Assembly: GCF_037126465.1 (NCBI RefSeq)
Contig: NC_088206.1
Location: forward strand, 13,801,187 to 13,865,186
Length of the DNA stretch: 64,000 bases
Reading direction: 5' to 3'
From: Ornithodoros turicata
Taxonomy: Eukaryota; Arthropoda; Arachnida; Ixodida; Argasidae
How positions within the stretch are numbered: the first letter of the stretch is position 1; the number at the start of each line of letters is the position of its first letter. The notes beneath the pieces are model-generated. The model searched no databases and was not told where the DNA came from. It saw nothing but the letters and a program-made list of their open reading frames with translations. Both the position numbers and the translations under genes were made by a program. Shown one piece after another: positions 1 to 10,732 of the stretch.

Positions 1-704
1 GATTATGCGAGGCTGCCAACTACCTGAGCAAGAAAAATTTTTGTTACGAGTCCCACAGTTACAAAGATCTACAAGTTGTACTTTTTTCTGTATCTGATTG
101 TCCTGGGAGTCACAACTTTTATTGTTGTCGCATCTTTGACGCCTCAAATTCACACTGAAAAAAATGGTAGGTGTTCCGAAAAAGAAATTCAAAATGCTAT
201 AAAACAAAGCGCAAATAAATTTCACAGCCCCAATTTTTTTCAGAATTGTGCATATATTTGCGCCCACTAAATTTTGCTAATCCTGGATGGTAAAATTCAT
301 CCCTTGATTAGATTACGTCATGATAAGACCTTGACTGCCTTAACCCCTCTTTTTCTTATTATAAAGGCTCCTTTTCCTCTGGTTCCGCTCCTAAGTTAAA
401 ATGCATGACCAATACATCCAGGCCTGGAAAGCTTGTGATTACAGCGTAGTTCATGAAGTACGAATTCTTTCTCGAAATTATCGCATGCCCTTGAAGTTAG
501 CATATTTTTCAAGTCACAAAGTTTGCGAGAATTAGGGGTGCGTGAACAAAAAAGGTTTTACAGTATGCACATAAAAAAGTATGGTTGGTTAACTTCCTTT
601 TAATACTACTATTTGCATTAATTTGAACTCACTTTTTTTGTTACTTGGTGATTCCGCACTGTTTGCAGTGGTCAGCCAATTTATGCGTTGAATATTTGTA
701 ATAG
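1..704. other. SGK intron sequence, no exon seen
   Basis: I find no kinase-like exon here. A 64-codon open frame at 76-270 begins with a hydrophobic stretch but has no coding-like continuation and no family resemblance. The preceding SGK exon, which should encode the kinase C-lobe, must lie left of the window. Confidence 0.5.
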
Positions 705-1400
705 TTGCTGCAGAAGGACAAAACGCGAAGACTTGGTCACCTCGAAGACGGCGAGGAAATCAAGAGGCAGGAGTTCTTCAAGCCCATCAACTGGCAAGAC
801 CTTGAAGCGAAGGCAATTAAGCCACCGTACCATCCAAACCTTGTATGTGCACACATTTATAGTAGTACTGCTCAGACCTTTTTTCTTCCCCAAACAAAAC
901 TACACGGGGTAGTCTTGCATGTTTCTGTCCACCTTGATTCGAGACCCTGACATATACATATATATCGAGATACTGAAGTAACTGAAGAGGTTCCCCCAAA
1001 ATATGCAACATTCCGGCGTGCAAGAAATTGTGACCAAATTTGCGGGCGATGAATTGGCTTCACATATCCGTTTTTATTGCTTCCTGCTGCTTGAATTTCA
1101 TCAAACTTTTGTAAGCCAATGCAACCTTCAATTCTGTGTCTTTCTTGACAGAATGGCTGCATGGACTTGAAGAATATTGATCCAGAGTTTATCAAAGAAC
1201 CTGTGCCAGGTATGAAACTTGTCATATAACAGGAACGGAGAACGGCAGGCATAGCAGATCAGCATAGTATAGTGGTAACGCGTCCACATTTCCTTCCAGC
1301 TTCTGTTGGGAAGTCTCAAACCATGAGTGCCAGCGTGCAGGATGCCGACAATGCATTCCAGGGGTTTTCTTACGCTCCTCCCATGGACTTTCGGACATGA
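705..1400 (+). CDS. Serum/glucocorticoid-regulated kinase (SGK), C-terminal exons only
   Basis: This is the 3' end of an AGC-family Ser/Thr kinase acting downstream of PI3K/PDK1/mTORC2, known in other animals to control ion transport and growth. Three coding exons are seen: 705-842, 1152-1209 and 1300-1400, each bounded by AG/GT with consistent phases (0, 0, 1). The first encodes the end of the kinase domain (LLQKDKTRRLG, then INWQDL) and the start of the AGC C-terminal extension. The second encodes DPEFIKEPVP. The third encodes the tail with the hydrophobic motif FQGFSY, whose Ser is the mTORC2 site in SGKs, ending in DFRT and TGA. The motif order and FSYAPP ending favour SGK over AKT or S6K. 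Two AGs nine bases apart (703-704 and 712-713) could give an LLQ-less variant. The catalytic lobe is outside the window. Confidence 0.9.
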
Positions 1401-2668
1401 TCCATCGGAGTCCACCCAGAGTCCACTCTGGAATTCTGCAGCACTGGCACGGGGTGAAGACCTGCAAGTCTCACTTTAGTAGGGCAAAGTACTTGTTTTG
1501 TTCTGTTTGTTTTCTGTTCATGTTTGTGCAACTTTTGAGATGAATTATTTACACTTTTTATCAGAGTAAGTTTACAAGAACGGTAATTTTCCATACTCAT
1601 TTGGCACAGTAACTTTTTTATGCTATACGTTCTTCTTGTGATGTTCATAACAGATTCAGAGTCATATTTGAAATCTCCTCCAATTTCGAAAAAAAAAGAA
1701 AAGTATTTGGTTACTTAATTCTACTCTCAAGTTTATCCAAATGGGCATTGTGTGGTCATTTGTCAATGTCATTCAAATTTTTGCAACTATGCACGTGGTA
1801 CTTTTGGACCATATTTACGATATACAGGGTTTGTACATATACATTACCATTGAGAAAAGTATGTTATTATATGTTCCACATTGAGACCACAGACATTTCT
1901 TTGTGCCTTCAGCGATTCTGCTGCTGCCAAATGCTCCGATTCACCTGCCTTCCAATATACGGTGCTAGTCTGTTGCAGTATTGAAAGGGGACCAAGTTTA
2001 TGTATTTAATGCAAATCGTGCAACTGTATCTTCACAGAACCATTACAGATAGCATTAAGATTACTTTGAATCAACGGCAACAGTTTTTACAGTGCGTGTG
2101 CACTGTGCTGCTAATGTGCCTTTTCTAAGAGGCCACGATTATTTTACTAGTCTGAATGACGATGTGATAGTTCTGTTTCTTTGTATCGTTGCTATGGCCG
2201 CCTTTAGCTTAAAGCAATAAGAGTGTATAGTGATGAGAAGCTAATGCTTTGGTCTTTTAGCATTTTTGTGCTTTCGCTGGCAATCCCTGCATTCAGTTGT
2301 TTATCCATTTGTTATTGAAGCTACGCACCGGCACATAGTACTGTGCTGGAGAAAATGCCTGCCGCAACCACAACATGACCCCCTGCAGACTGTGATAACT
2401 GCTTGCTAAGGCAGACAACTAAAGTATATCCCATTGATGATGCTAATCAGAATGAAGCACCTTAAAATCGTGAGAACCACATACGCATCAGGTTGATCTC
2501 ATCATGGCCTACGTGCTCGAGGTAACGTATTTCTGCTGTTACTCACACACACTTTAAAAAAAAGATCCCGCCGTGCCATAGTTTCTGCAAACTCTTCTTT
2601 TGTGCAGGTAATGTTTTGCATATTCAAATTTTGTACATAGCGTTATATTTTAATCCCCAAAAAATGTC

Positions 2669-2674
2669 AATAAA
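2669..2674 (+). terminator. Probable SGK poly(A) signal
   Basis: AATAAA, about 1.27 kb after the SGK stop, is the first canonical signal that fits a 3' UTR end before the convergent RAE1 coding region. On the other strand ATTAAA (2649-2654, reverse complement) is the nearest candidate signal for RAE1, so the two 3' UTRs may overlap antisense by tens of bases. This is inference from motifs only. Confidence 0.45.
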
Positions 2675-2778
2675 GAGACACATAAATTTTATGAGCCTGA
2701 GATTACAAAGACTTTTTCTTTACTCTGAAACATCTGTACACATAACCAGGACGGCAGAAATGAAGCAGCAGCATCAGT

Positions 2779-5700
2779 TCACTTCTTCGTTCTGGGCTTC
2801 AGTTCTTCGAAGCAAGAATGAAGGAAAATGTAGTTCTTCTTCTGCGGGTTGTAAAACTCGTGGCCCTGAAAATATGCAGATGATCAGTCAAGCAGTGATG
2901 GCCAGTAGTTAACTACATGTAGTTATCAACTACTTGCAGAAATGTAGTGTGCAACTACTAGTTAACTACCCAAAATAGTAGTTTAACTACAGTAGTTAGG
3001 TTACTGCAGGTGCCAACTACTTCCGATTTTGCCGCAAGCTTTACGGCACGATTGTGCTTCCGACTTTTACCTCGAGCTACTTGTTTGATGAGAACGGAGG
3101 TGCAGAGCAATTGTGCCATGCATGTGTACTAAATCTTTTATCACTGCTTGTGATTCATATTTAGGTGTCCAGGAACACTATAGAAGGGGATTGGTGTTGA
3201 TGGACAACATTAAGTAGTTAGAGATGTAGTTAAAATACATCTCTACTACTCCCCTGAAAAGTACCGTATTTTCCGGTGTATAATGCACGCGATATATACG
3301 GAAATATTTTATATTTTCCTGCAGAGTTCCTTTTCAGGTCAGTGACGTACAAATTCTAGCCACTTCCAGGGTGTGCTGTGGCATTCTCCCATATCTCTTA
3401 GGGTCAGTTGACAGATCCGGCGAAAGGACAGTGGACTTGATAAACGGTCAATAATCTTGAATTCATTTCAGAAGAATGGCGTGATTGAGAAGGGACGTGA
3501 AACGGAAAGCAGAGAGGACACTGAAGTATACTATGACAGCGACGCTGTTGCATCGGAGTTTAACGAATTTGACTAAATGTGTTTCAAATATAGCATATGC
3601 ATACGTATATGATGCACTGCTTTGGTTTATTGTGTATACTGGTGGCAGTACAGAAGCTTGTAGCACCATTGCGGTGCGCGTTATACATCGAACACTTTTA
3701 AAATTCGGCCCGTTTTTAGGGGTGCGCGTTATACACCGGAAAATACGGTAGTTGAACAACTACTTAAACTACTCCATCACGAAGGAGTTAGTAGTTATAG
3801 TTAAACTACTGTAGAAGTAGTTAGTGGCCACACTGCAGTCAAGCGTTTAGACTTCCCACGGAAAAAAATAATAAATAGCGTCCCATCCACCTTTGACCAG
3901 TCGTAGCTGACTGAATAAGCAAAAATTTCTCCTCGGGCGTTGAAGCAGCAGCGGCTGATGGGGAGCTCCATCTGCTCGGACGTCTTGAGCTTCGTGCGGG
4001 CATCCTTGTCCCAGAAGCTGAACTTTCCGTCCGACCCCACTGTTGCCAACGTGCCATGGACGGGGTGGAATGCTATGTCGTTGACCTGCAGTATATTTGT
4101 TACAATCGTAAAGCCTGTTGTATCGTAACTACAGTAGAACCAGATTGTGATGTTGGTTGGACCACTTTGTTACATCAGAAGTCTGTGGTTGGTGTTTCAA
4201 CACATTGCGGCCTCAAATTTTGCATCACTATAGACCATATTGTGCGCCTGATATCACCCTCCAGAGGTGGCGCTGCCTTCAGCAGGTCGTTTTCTTGTTG
4301 CGGGCAAAACAATCGATTGCGATGATCGTTTTCATGCAAAATGGGCATGCCGTAACCGGTGGCAAAATCACTTTTCATCACTTTCTGCAGCATGCTGAAA
4401 TCGTTTGATCACGGCAGTTAAACAGAAAGATTCACTCATGACCCTTGTGTACAAATAAACAACGCTAACATTGTGTAACACTGTGCATGGTGGCAAATTA
4501 GCGTGGGTTTCACAAACTCCCTAGTCAAACAGCTCGCCTAAGGTGAAGTAACTGTATGCTTCCAGCGACTTGTACACTAGCACAGTACCAGCAGTGAACT
4601 GGCTCAGCAAAAACATATTAGGTAATGCGATTGTGATCGGCGACATATTTCGTGGCTGAGCTGTCCAGGTGTTGATGTGGAGCGCAAAGAGATCGCCACG
4701 TTGTATACTGTTCAGAAACAATTTCGTCTTGTAGCGACGCTTGTCTGATTCCTTCAGAGCTCTAAATTACAGTTAACCCTCGATTTATGAATTCCCTCGT
4801 TTTATGAACACTAGCACGAGGAACCAAACTTTTTACATGCATTTTCATCTCGTTTTATGAACCTCGATATTCGAATAATGAATGGAATTTCTGGGAACCA
4901 ACTAGGAGTTGCCCAGCGTTTTTGCCCTCAATTTATGAACGGATCGTTCCGAGGCCAACAAAAACCTTCAAAGGGATTATTCGTGGTCTTATGAATGACG
5001 CCTGAACAGACAAAACGTTTTCGAGGTATTGCAACCTCGGTTCTTAACCCCTCGAAATCCGAACAACAAACGGGTTTTTGCAGAAGTGTTCCTGACCTCA
5101 ATGGACACAGCGGAAGGCATGGTCCAAAGCAAAATTAAACTATTTAGTATCGCATAATAAACAGAGTGTGAATGCGCTAACATCTGTGTTTTGTGAGACT
5201 GATACAGCAGAAGGCATGGTCCAAAGCAAAATTACACAATATATTGAATTATAAACACAATATCAACTCTGAAATACTGTTCCATTTGCTCGATAGTACT
5301 CACTTAACGGAATTTTCGATTTATGAACAATTTTTCGGGGAACCGAGGGTGTTCATAAATCGAGGGTTGACTGTACGAGGGTTGAGACAGTCTAGAGCGG
5401 TGCAGCAGTGCAAAACGGCCGATGTCGCACTTGCGCATGCTGTGTTCAGTGTGTTTTTCCCACACCAACCCCACGCATGCGCAGATGGCGCGTCTTGTTC
5501 GTAAACAGTAAAGTGATCTATATGCAGGATCACTACATAGAGGTTCTACTATTGTAAAGTTCATGTCTACACAGTGTCTACATAGATCCTCGTGTTTCCA
5601 AGTTGTGTTTTTGGAAATAGTTTTATTTTGGATGCAGTAAAATTTGGCAATATCACGTGGAAAATAATAAATATGCTTCGTGAATGTCAGAGGCACGAGA

Positions 5701-7570
5701 TGATTAGCGTTCGCCCGTGCCCGTATTGGCGGCTGAATTTGTACTTTGGCACCTTCGTTTTGGGTTTTTTTTTTAGTTCTTTACCCAAAAAGACGAGGCT
5801 CTAGTATATGTCATCCTTCCAACAATCGCTACTTTTGGAAAATCCTGAAGAAAAAAAACTACAAAAATCTCTTCCCAACATGTCATGAGGTCCACAGTCT
5901 CAGTCTAACAAAAGAAACGGAACAATGTTACGATTTGTGTCATGGCTCCCACTGGTACTTGAAAACCTTGGATACCCAGAATTTGAAAGTGCTACTTTCA
6001 AGGTCAAGAAAACCTTGGAATTTTCCACAGTCCTTGAAAACATGATTTTGCGTCGCCTTCTCACTCTTACAGTGCAAATTGCACTCCTTAGGTGAGATAG
6101 AGTCGAATTAGGAGGTTGACAGCAATGTCTTCAACAAACTGCTTTGTTGTACACTTTTGTGACTATTCTCACATGCTCCACTCAACCATAATGTCTAAAA
6201 CAGTACTCAGCAGGCATTCCTTCTTGTGTAAACGTTTGTCCCTGACAACCACAACTACAACCAGAACTGAGACATTTTTCTTCGATGGGTAAGTACCGAC
6301 ACGAAAGCCACATGAACAGCTGGGAGTCTGCTTACAGCAAATATGTCCTGGAAACCATTGGTAGTTCCATTGGCTCTGTGACACTTGAATGTGAAGTTGT
6401 CTTTTGGGTTCTGAGGGTTCACATATTGGATGGCCACTCTCCCTTCCACACTCCCAAGGCCAAAGCCGCTTGGTTGGCCCTTCTTGTCCATGAAGATTGA
6501 CACACACCGGTGCTGCGTAAAAAAAAATGCAATTTAGGACAAATTGAAAACAAACCCGGATAGCATCACCTGGTACTTGAGAGGCGACTCGATCTTCTTG
6601 TATTCCTGGGGCTGGCCCTCAAGCTGGTAGACGATGATGCCACGTCCTGCAGTACTCACGACGGCCATGGGATACACCTTACAAAATACAGTCCATTAAC
6701 ACTTTGCAACAGCGAAAGCAGTCTCTTGCTGAAACGTACAACATCGGCGCAGTAGCATCTTTCTGGCAAGTTGATCGTTAGCATTGGCGTCGGCGTCCGT
6801 GTGTCCCAGAACTGAAATTGGAGCAATCAATGAAGTTTAATGCGAGAATTGAACGCTATCCATTGCCAGAAAAATAAAGACCACTCACCTTCAAGGTTTT
6901 GTCCCAACTTGCTGTCATAATGCAGGAATAATTTGGTGCCTTAACCCAATGGACTGTTTTGACAGGTGCCTCATGCTGGAATGTTAACAGTGTGAAAGAG
7001 AGAATGTAGCCTTTCACGGAAGCTGCTACACATGATGTAATTGCAACTTGCCTGTGCAATGGGCATTGCTTGATTGCTGTTGAGATCCCACATTTTCACA
7101 GTTTTGTCGCAGGAAGCTGAAAAAACTTTTGTGCCGTCCTGCAAAGCGGTTAGCGCATTTCTAATATATGCAGATACTACTATGAAAATACTAGCTGCTT
7201 TAAAAAAACTTCTACAGTGGGTGTACTCGTACATCGCTCCATGCGACGTCCAGTACAGGGCCCTGATGAGTCTGCTGTGCCTTGGGAATGGTCTGACCCG
7301 TACTCTGCACTTCCCAACATCGTATCTGCAACAGCGAAGCGTAACAAGCTCGGGAATGTTCTTAAATTGTCGCGTTCTTACCTGATTGTCCCAACTGCCA
7401 GCGATGAGAAAATTCTGTGGCAGCGCTGCAGGACTGAATGCAAGACTACTGATTGAATCATCAGGAGGTGAGACTACTTCATAATCTTTCATAGGGTTAT
7501 GCGTCCCAGTGGCTGTGGTGTTGAACATTCCCACACCACCGCCATAAGTGCTGGCTGTCGATCCAAACAT
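2779..7570 (-). CDS. RAE1: mRNA export factor RAE1 (Gle2), WD40 protein
   Basis: RAE1 is a seven-bladed beta-propeller that binds the GLEBS motif of NUP98 at the nuclear pore and works in mRNA export and spindle assembly. Nine coding exons, 5' to 3' on the minus strand: 7570-7382, 7325-7233, 7138-7052, 6975-6889, 6811-6740, 6677-6570, 6512-6336, 4085-3891 and 2865-2779. Every coding intron is phase 0. The product is 364 residues against 368 in human. Recognisable pieces are HNPMKDYEV near the N-terminus, [31 protein letters not shown], the [19 protein letters not shown] blade and the C-terminal [10 protein letters not shown]. Intron 3 has a GC donor (CAG/GCAAGT). The ATG at 7570 is two bases after an AG, so a 5' exon adding residues is possible. 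Intron 7 (4086-6335) and intron 8 (2866-3890) contain DNA transposons. Confidence 0.96.
2893..3835. mobile_element. hAT-type non-autonomous element, split by a second insertion
   Basis: The ends are CAGTG(A)TGGCCA on the left and the inverse TGGCCACACTG on the right. They are flanked by a perfect 8-bp target duplication CAGTCAAG (2885-2892 and 3836-3843), the hAT hallmark. The inside is rich in TAGTTAACTAC-like repeats and has no transposase. Without the nested element (3264-3748) it is about 458 bp. It lies in RAE1 intron 8. Confidence 0.85.
3264..3748. mobile_element. TA-flanked MITE, CCGTATTT family, nested in the hAT element
   Basis: The inverted ends CCGTATTTTCCGGTGTATAA and TTATACACCGGAAAATACGG are flanked by TA on both sides (3262-3263 and 3749-3750), as for Tc1/mariner-type insertion. 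A subterminal copy of the GGTGCGCGTTATAC motif lies at about 3673-3688. There is no coding potential for a transposase. Confidence 0.8.
4770..5373. mobile_element. Pogo/Tigger-like MITE, copy 1
   Basis: Ends CAGTTAACCCTCGATTTATG and the inverse CATAAATCGAGGGTTGACTG are flanked by TA (4768-4769 and 5374-5375). The ends resemble those of pogo/Tigger elements. Inside, a segment reading GGAAGGCATGGTCCAAAGC occurs twice about 100 bp apart. A second copy is at 45275-46028. Located in RAE1 intron 7. Confidence 0.75.
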
Positions 7571-10500
7571 GCCTGTGAAGAGACGGTCGGAGATCTTCCG
7601 AAATTACCGTCTCTCTTCTAGGAACCAGCAAACAATACAAACGTTGACTAGCACACTGCTTGCTTACGTGGAGCACCACTTTTTTCTAACAAATGCAGTG
7701 CTGTGGCTAAAAACGCAACTACAAAGCCAACAACGCCTTGCAAAATGCTACGGCGCCATTATTCACACCGTCGAGTAGAGTATCCTTCGCGTCACACTTC
7801 ACCTCGGTACGCTTGTGCCTTGTGCTGCGGTTTCACCTACATACACCACCTTCAGTGTTGCCAGACCTGTGGGTGTGTGGTGGTTCTTTTTTTTGCGCGC
7901 GCGTGGTGCGAGAATGTATTGAAAAATTGCAATATTGGAAAAATACCAAGAAAGCATTCACCAGAGAAAAAGAGCATGAGGGTGGAGGTGCAACAGGGGC
8001 GTCACTCCCTTGGGGGAAGGACAAAGAAACAAAAGCTGTTCGTTTTTGTTTTGTTTTGTTTTTTGTTTTGTCCTTTCCCCAAGCTCAGGGACATATCATG
8101 TTATCACGTTGCAAACGTCAATTATACTCCAGCTCGCTTGCATTTTACTCTTTACTTATATTCACTCTATGTGTTCACTCCCTTTCCTTTTGTGCACTCT
8201 TTATTCATAGGTGGTCAGAATTTTTCTCAGATACGTATGTCATGATGCGAATCTCTGAACAGGGAAAGATGTGAGAGGGGTTGCACGCTTCGCCCCCCCC
8301 CCCTCTCTGGAAAAAATCTGGGGAATGTCCGTACTGCGAACATAGGCTTTCAAAGTCCGTCACAGAATAAATCCGTATAGTAAATAGCGTAGGCAACGGA
8401 GAGACAAGATAAGGGATTTTTTCTGCCAGGAACATTTGTCACATATTGGTACCATTTTTATTTCATTTCAATTGATGGGAATCTAATTCCTTGAATTGAA
8501 CTCCGAAATTTCCCAAGTCAACCTAAACGTTTTTTTTTTTTCGTTTTTTTTTTGGGGGGGGGGGGTTATCGTGATATAGCACTTGATAAGACACACATAA
8601 CGCAACGACAATTTCTGAAATAAATTCACCGAAAATCCACAGAAATGAGCCGACTCTTTTTTGTCAGCTCTGAACTAACAGCCAAAAAATGGGGGAAGTC
8701 TAGCACTCGCAAGCGAATAAAATAAGTATTTAAAGAGATTAAAATAAAATACACTGAAATAAAATTAAAGAGATTGAAACATTTATTTTACTGAAAAACA
8801 AGCTTTCGAACGGAGGACGGACTCCGTCCGAAAGCTTGTTTTTCAGTAAAATAAATGTTTCAAAATCTTTAAATACTTATTTTTGTCGGCTCTAGTTTGA
8901 GCGCTAAAAATTGATTTCCTTCCCTGCTCGTCAAAACGTCGAGTGACCTCGTCTTTGATAAGATATCTCTGATTCTCACACTCACCGCGTGTGTTTGTTC
9001 TGTGGGTTGTGTTCGCCCTCTGTCCCTCGTATGGCGTGTCAATGTAACCTCCTTTCCTCGCACAAAAAAGAGGCGGAGCCAAGGACTGATTTCCGTGGAT
9101 TTTCGGTGAATTTATTTCAGCAGTTGTCGGGTTTGTCGTGGTGCTATACTGGAGTAAAATGACCACGAGGAACCTATTTCCGCAAGGAAAACGTTAGTAT
9201 GACTTGGGAAATTTCGGAGTTCAATTCAAGAAAATCCCTTGACCGCCAATCTCTCCGTTGCTTACGTTTATTTACATGCGGTTACGGGTTAGACGGATGT
9301 GGGTACAAACGGACGTCAAAACCTTCTTCTCCCGCTTTCGCACGAAAACTTTGCCTGATAAGACTTGGATACTAGGAAAATACAACTCGCGTGAAGAAAA
9401 AGATCCGGCGACCCACACGGGAGTCCAGTGAAGCCAGCTCTTTGGGCTACTTTACCGGGCTGTGACGCCGCGAAAAGCGAAAAATAAAAAGGTACGCAGC
9501 AATTGTACGAGCCGAAGATCCGTATATTGACTGACGTAAAAAAGGTTTCTGAATATTATTTAATTAAATTTACAATGATCAAAATTAGACATACAACATT
9601 TATCTGCTTCTCACTAATACTTTTAAATGGCATCAAATGTTCAACATGAGTACGACAATAAACGCAAGCTTGTTCCTCTTTTTCGTCTGGGTCAGCTTTT
9701 GTCAGTGCCGCGTACCTGGTGAAAAGTTTTCAAAGTGTTTATCTTGTACAGAACAAGTGGAAAATGTAGTGCAAGGGTTATATCGATGTCTTCTTCGAAC
9801 GTCAAGGCAACATTTGGTATGACACACTTCTAATTTTCAACTTCATAGGGCTCTCAAGCATCGAAGGTATGCCAAATATGCAAACAATTCGGTACCATTT
9901 AAAAGTCCCACGTTCTCGAGTGATTTGACACTTGAAATTTTTGCGATGGTCAGTAGTTCTGTCACGTTTCAAGTATAGATTTTGGGAGATCAAGCTGCAG
10001 TTTATGCCGTGTATGTTCCTAATTATATTGACACAAACTCGCCGACGCCGTTGTGTTTATCGCACCAAGCAAGCCACGCAAGAGTCGGCCATCGAATGTT
10101 TGTAATCGAGAGCTGTAAACTTGACGGCCTTTTTTTTTTTTTTTTTTTCATTTCTTGTGCGACATGTAAAGTCATGCTCCTATCTGTGCCCGAATTCCTT
10201 CTGGTTTGATTACATAAATTTGATTACACAATGATTATTTGCAGATACTTAAAGCGGAAACAGAAAAGTTTTTAGCTCTGGGAAGTTTTACAGCTTCCCC
10301 CACAGAGCTTACTTTTCCATTGTATTCATTTGGGTTGTTTACGTATTTCTAGCACCTCTTCATTGAATGCTCATATCATTGCTTATACGTTAAAAAATGG
10401 AATACATTTGTTCCGTCATTTTGTTTTCATGCAATGAATGTTAGTTCGGGGCAGCATATTATCTTGTGTTGCCATTTTCTTATTTCTTCTACAGCTTTTG

Positions 10501-10732
10501 CATAGAAGTTTTTGTACCCTTTTCAACCACTATGCATGCTACATTCTGTCTTTTCAAACTGTGGTGTTGGGATCGATGCATCCAAACAAAGATTGATCAC
10601 CAGTGATATGAGCCCACCAACTGACAGGTGCTGCTACCAGGGGATGCCATCCATGACCTGACAGCATGAGAGCACCATGACCAACATCACGACTGTGTAC
10701 TTCCATCGCAGCTTCCCTCCCTGCTGCCCAGC
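7571..10732. other. Intergenic region between RAE1 and the XK-related gene
   Basis: The RAE1 promoter should lie here (divergent from the XK-related gene), but I see no convincing TATA or other defined motif. The long overlapping frames at 7703-8274 are low in complexity (runs of Phe, Leu and Cys from T-rich DNA) and I do not accept them as genes. A T-run/G-run lies at about 8530-8567 and a poly-T tract at about 10130-10149. The foldback at 8490-9230 is listed separately. Confidence 0.5.
8490..9230. repeat. Foldback (inverted-repeat) element with a 97-bp central hairpin
   Basis: The left end CTTGAATTGAACTCCGAAAT returns inverted as ATTTCGGAGTTCAATTCAAG at the right end. Inner segments such as ATAAATTCACCGAAAATCCA (from about 8620) are also inverted near 9090. 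The centre, 8772-8868, is a nearly perfect palindrome around AAGCTTTCG. No open frame of note is present, and no flanking duplication was recognised. Confidence 0.75.

Noticed and set aside
76..270. 64-codon frame starting with a membrane-like stretch
   Set aside because: T-rich sequence in an SGK intron; no splice sites or family match that make it an exon.
5193..5504. 103-codon frame in the pogo-like element as a transposase remnant
   Set aside because: No DDE or helix-turn-helix motif; the same sequence is palindromic element DNA.
7703..8274. Two overlapping frames of 178-180 codons
   Set aside because: Composed of Phe, Leu, Cys and His from T/C-rich DNA, both frames equally open, no motif.
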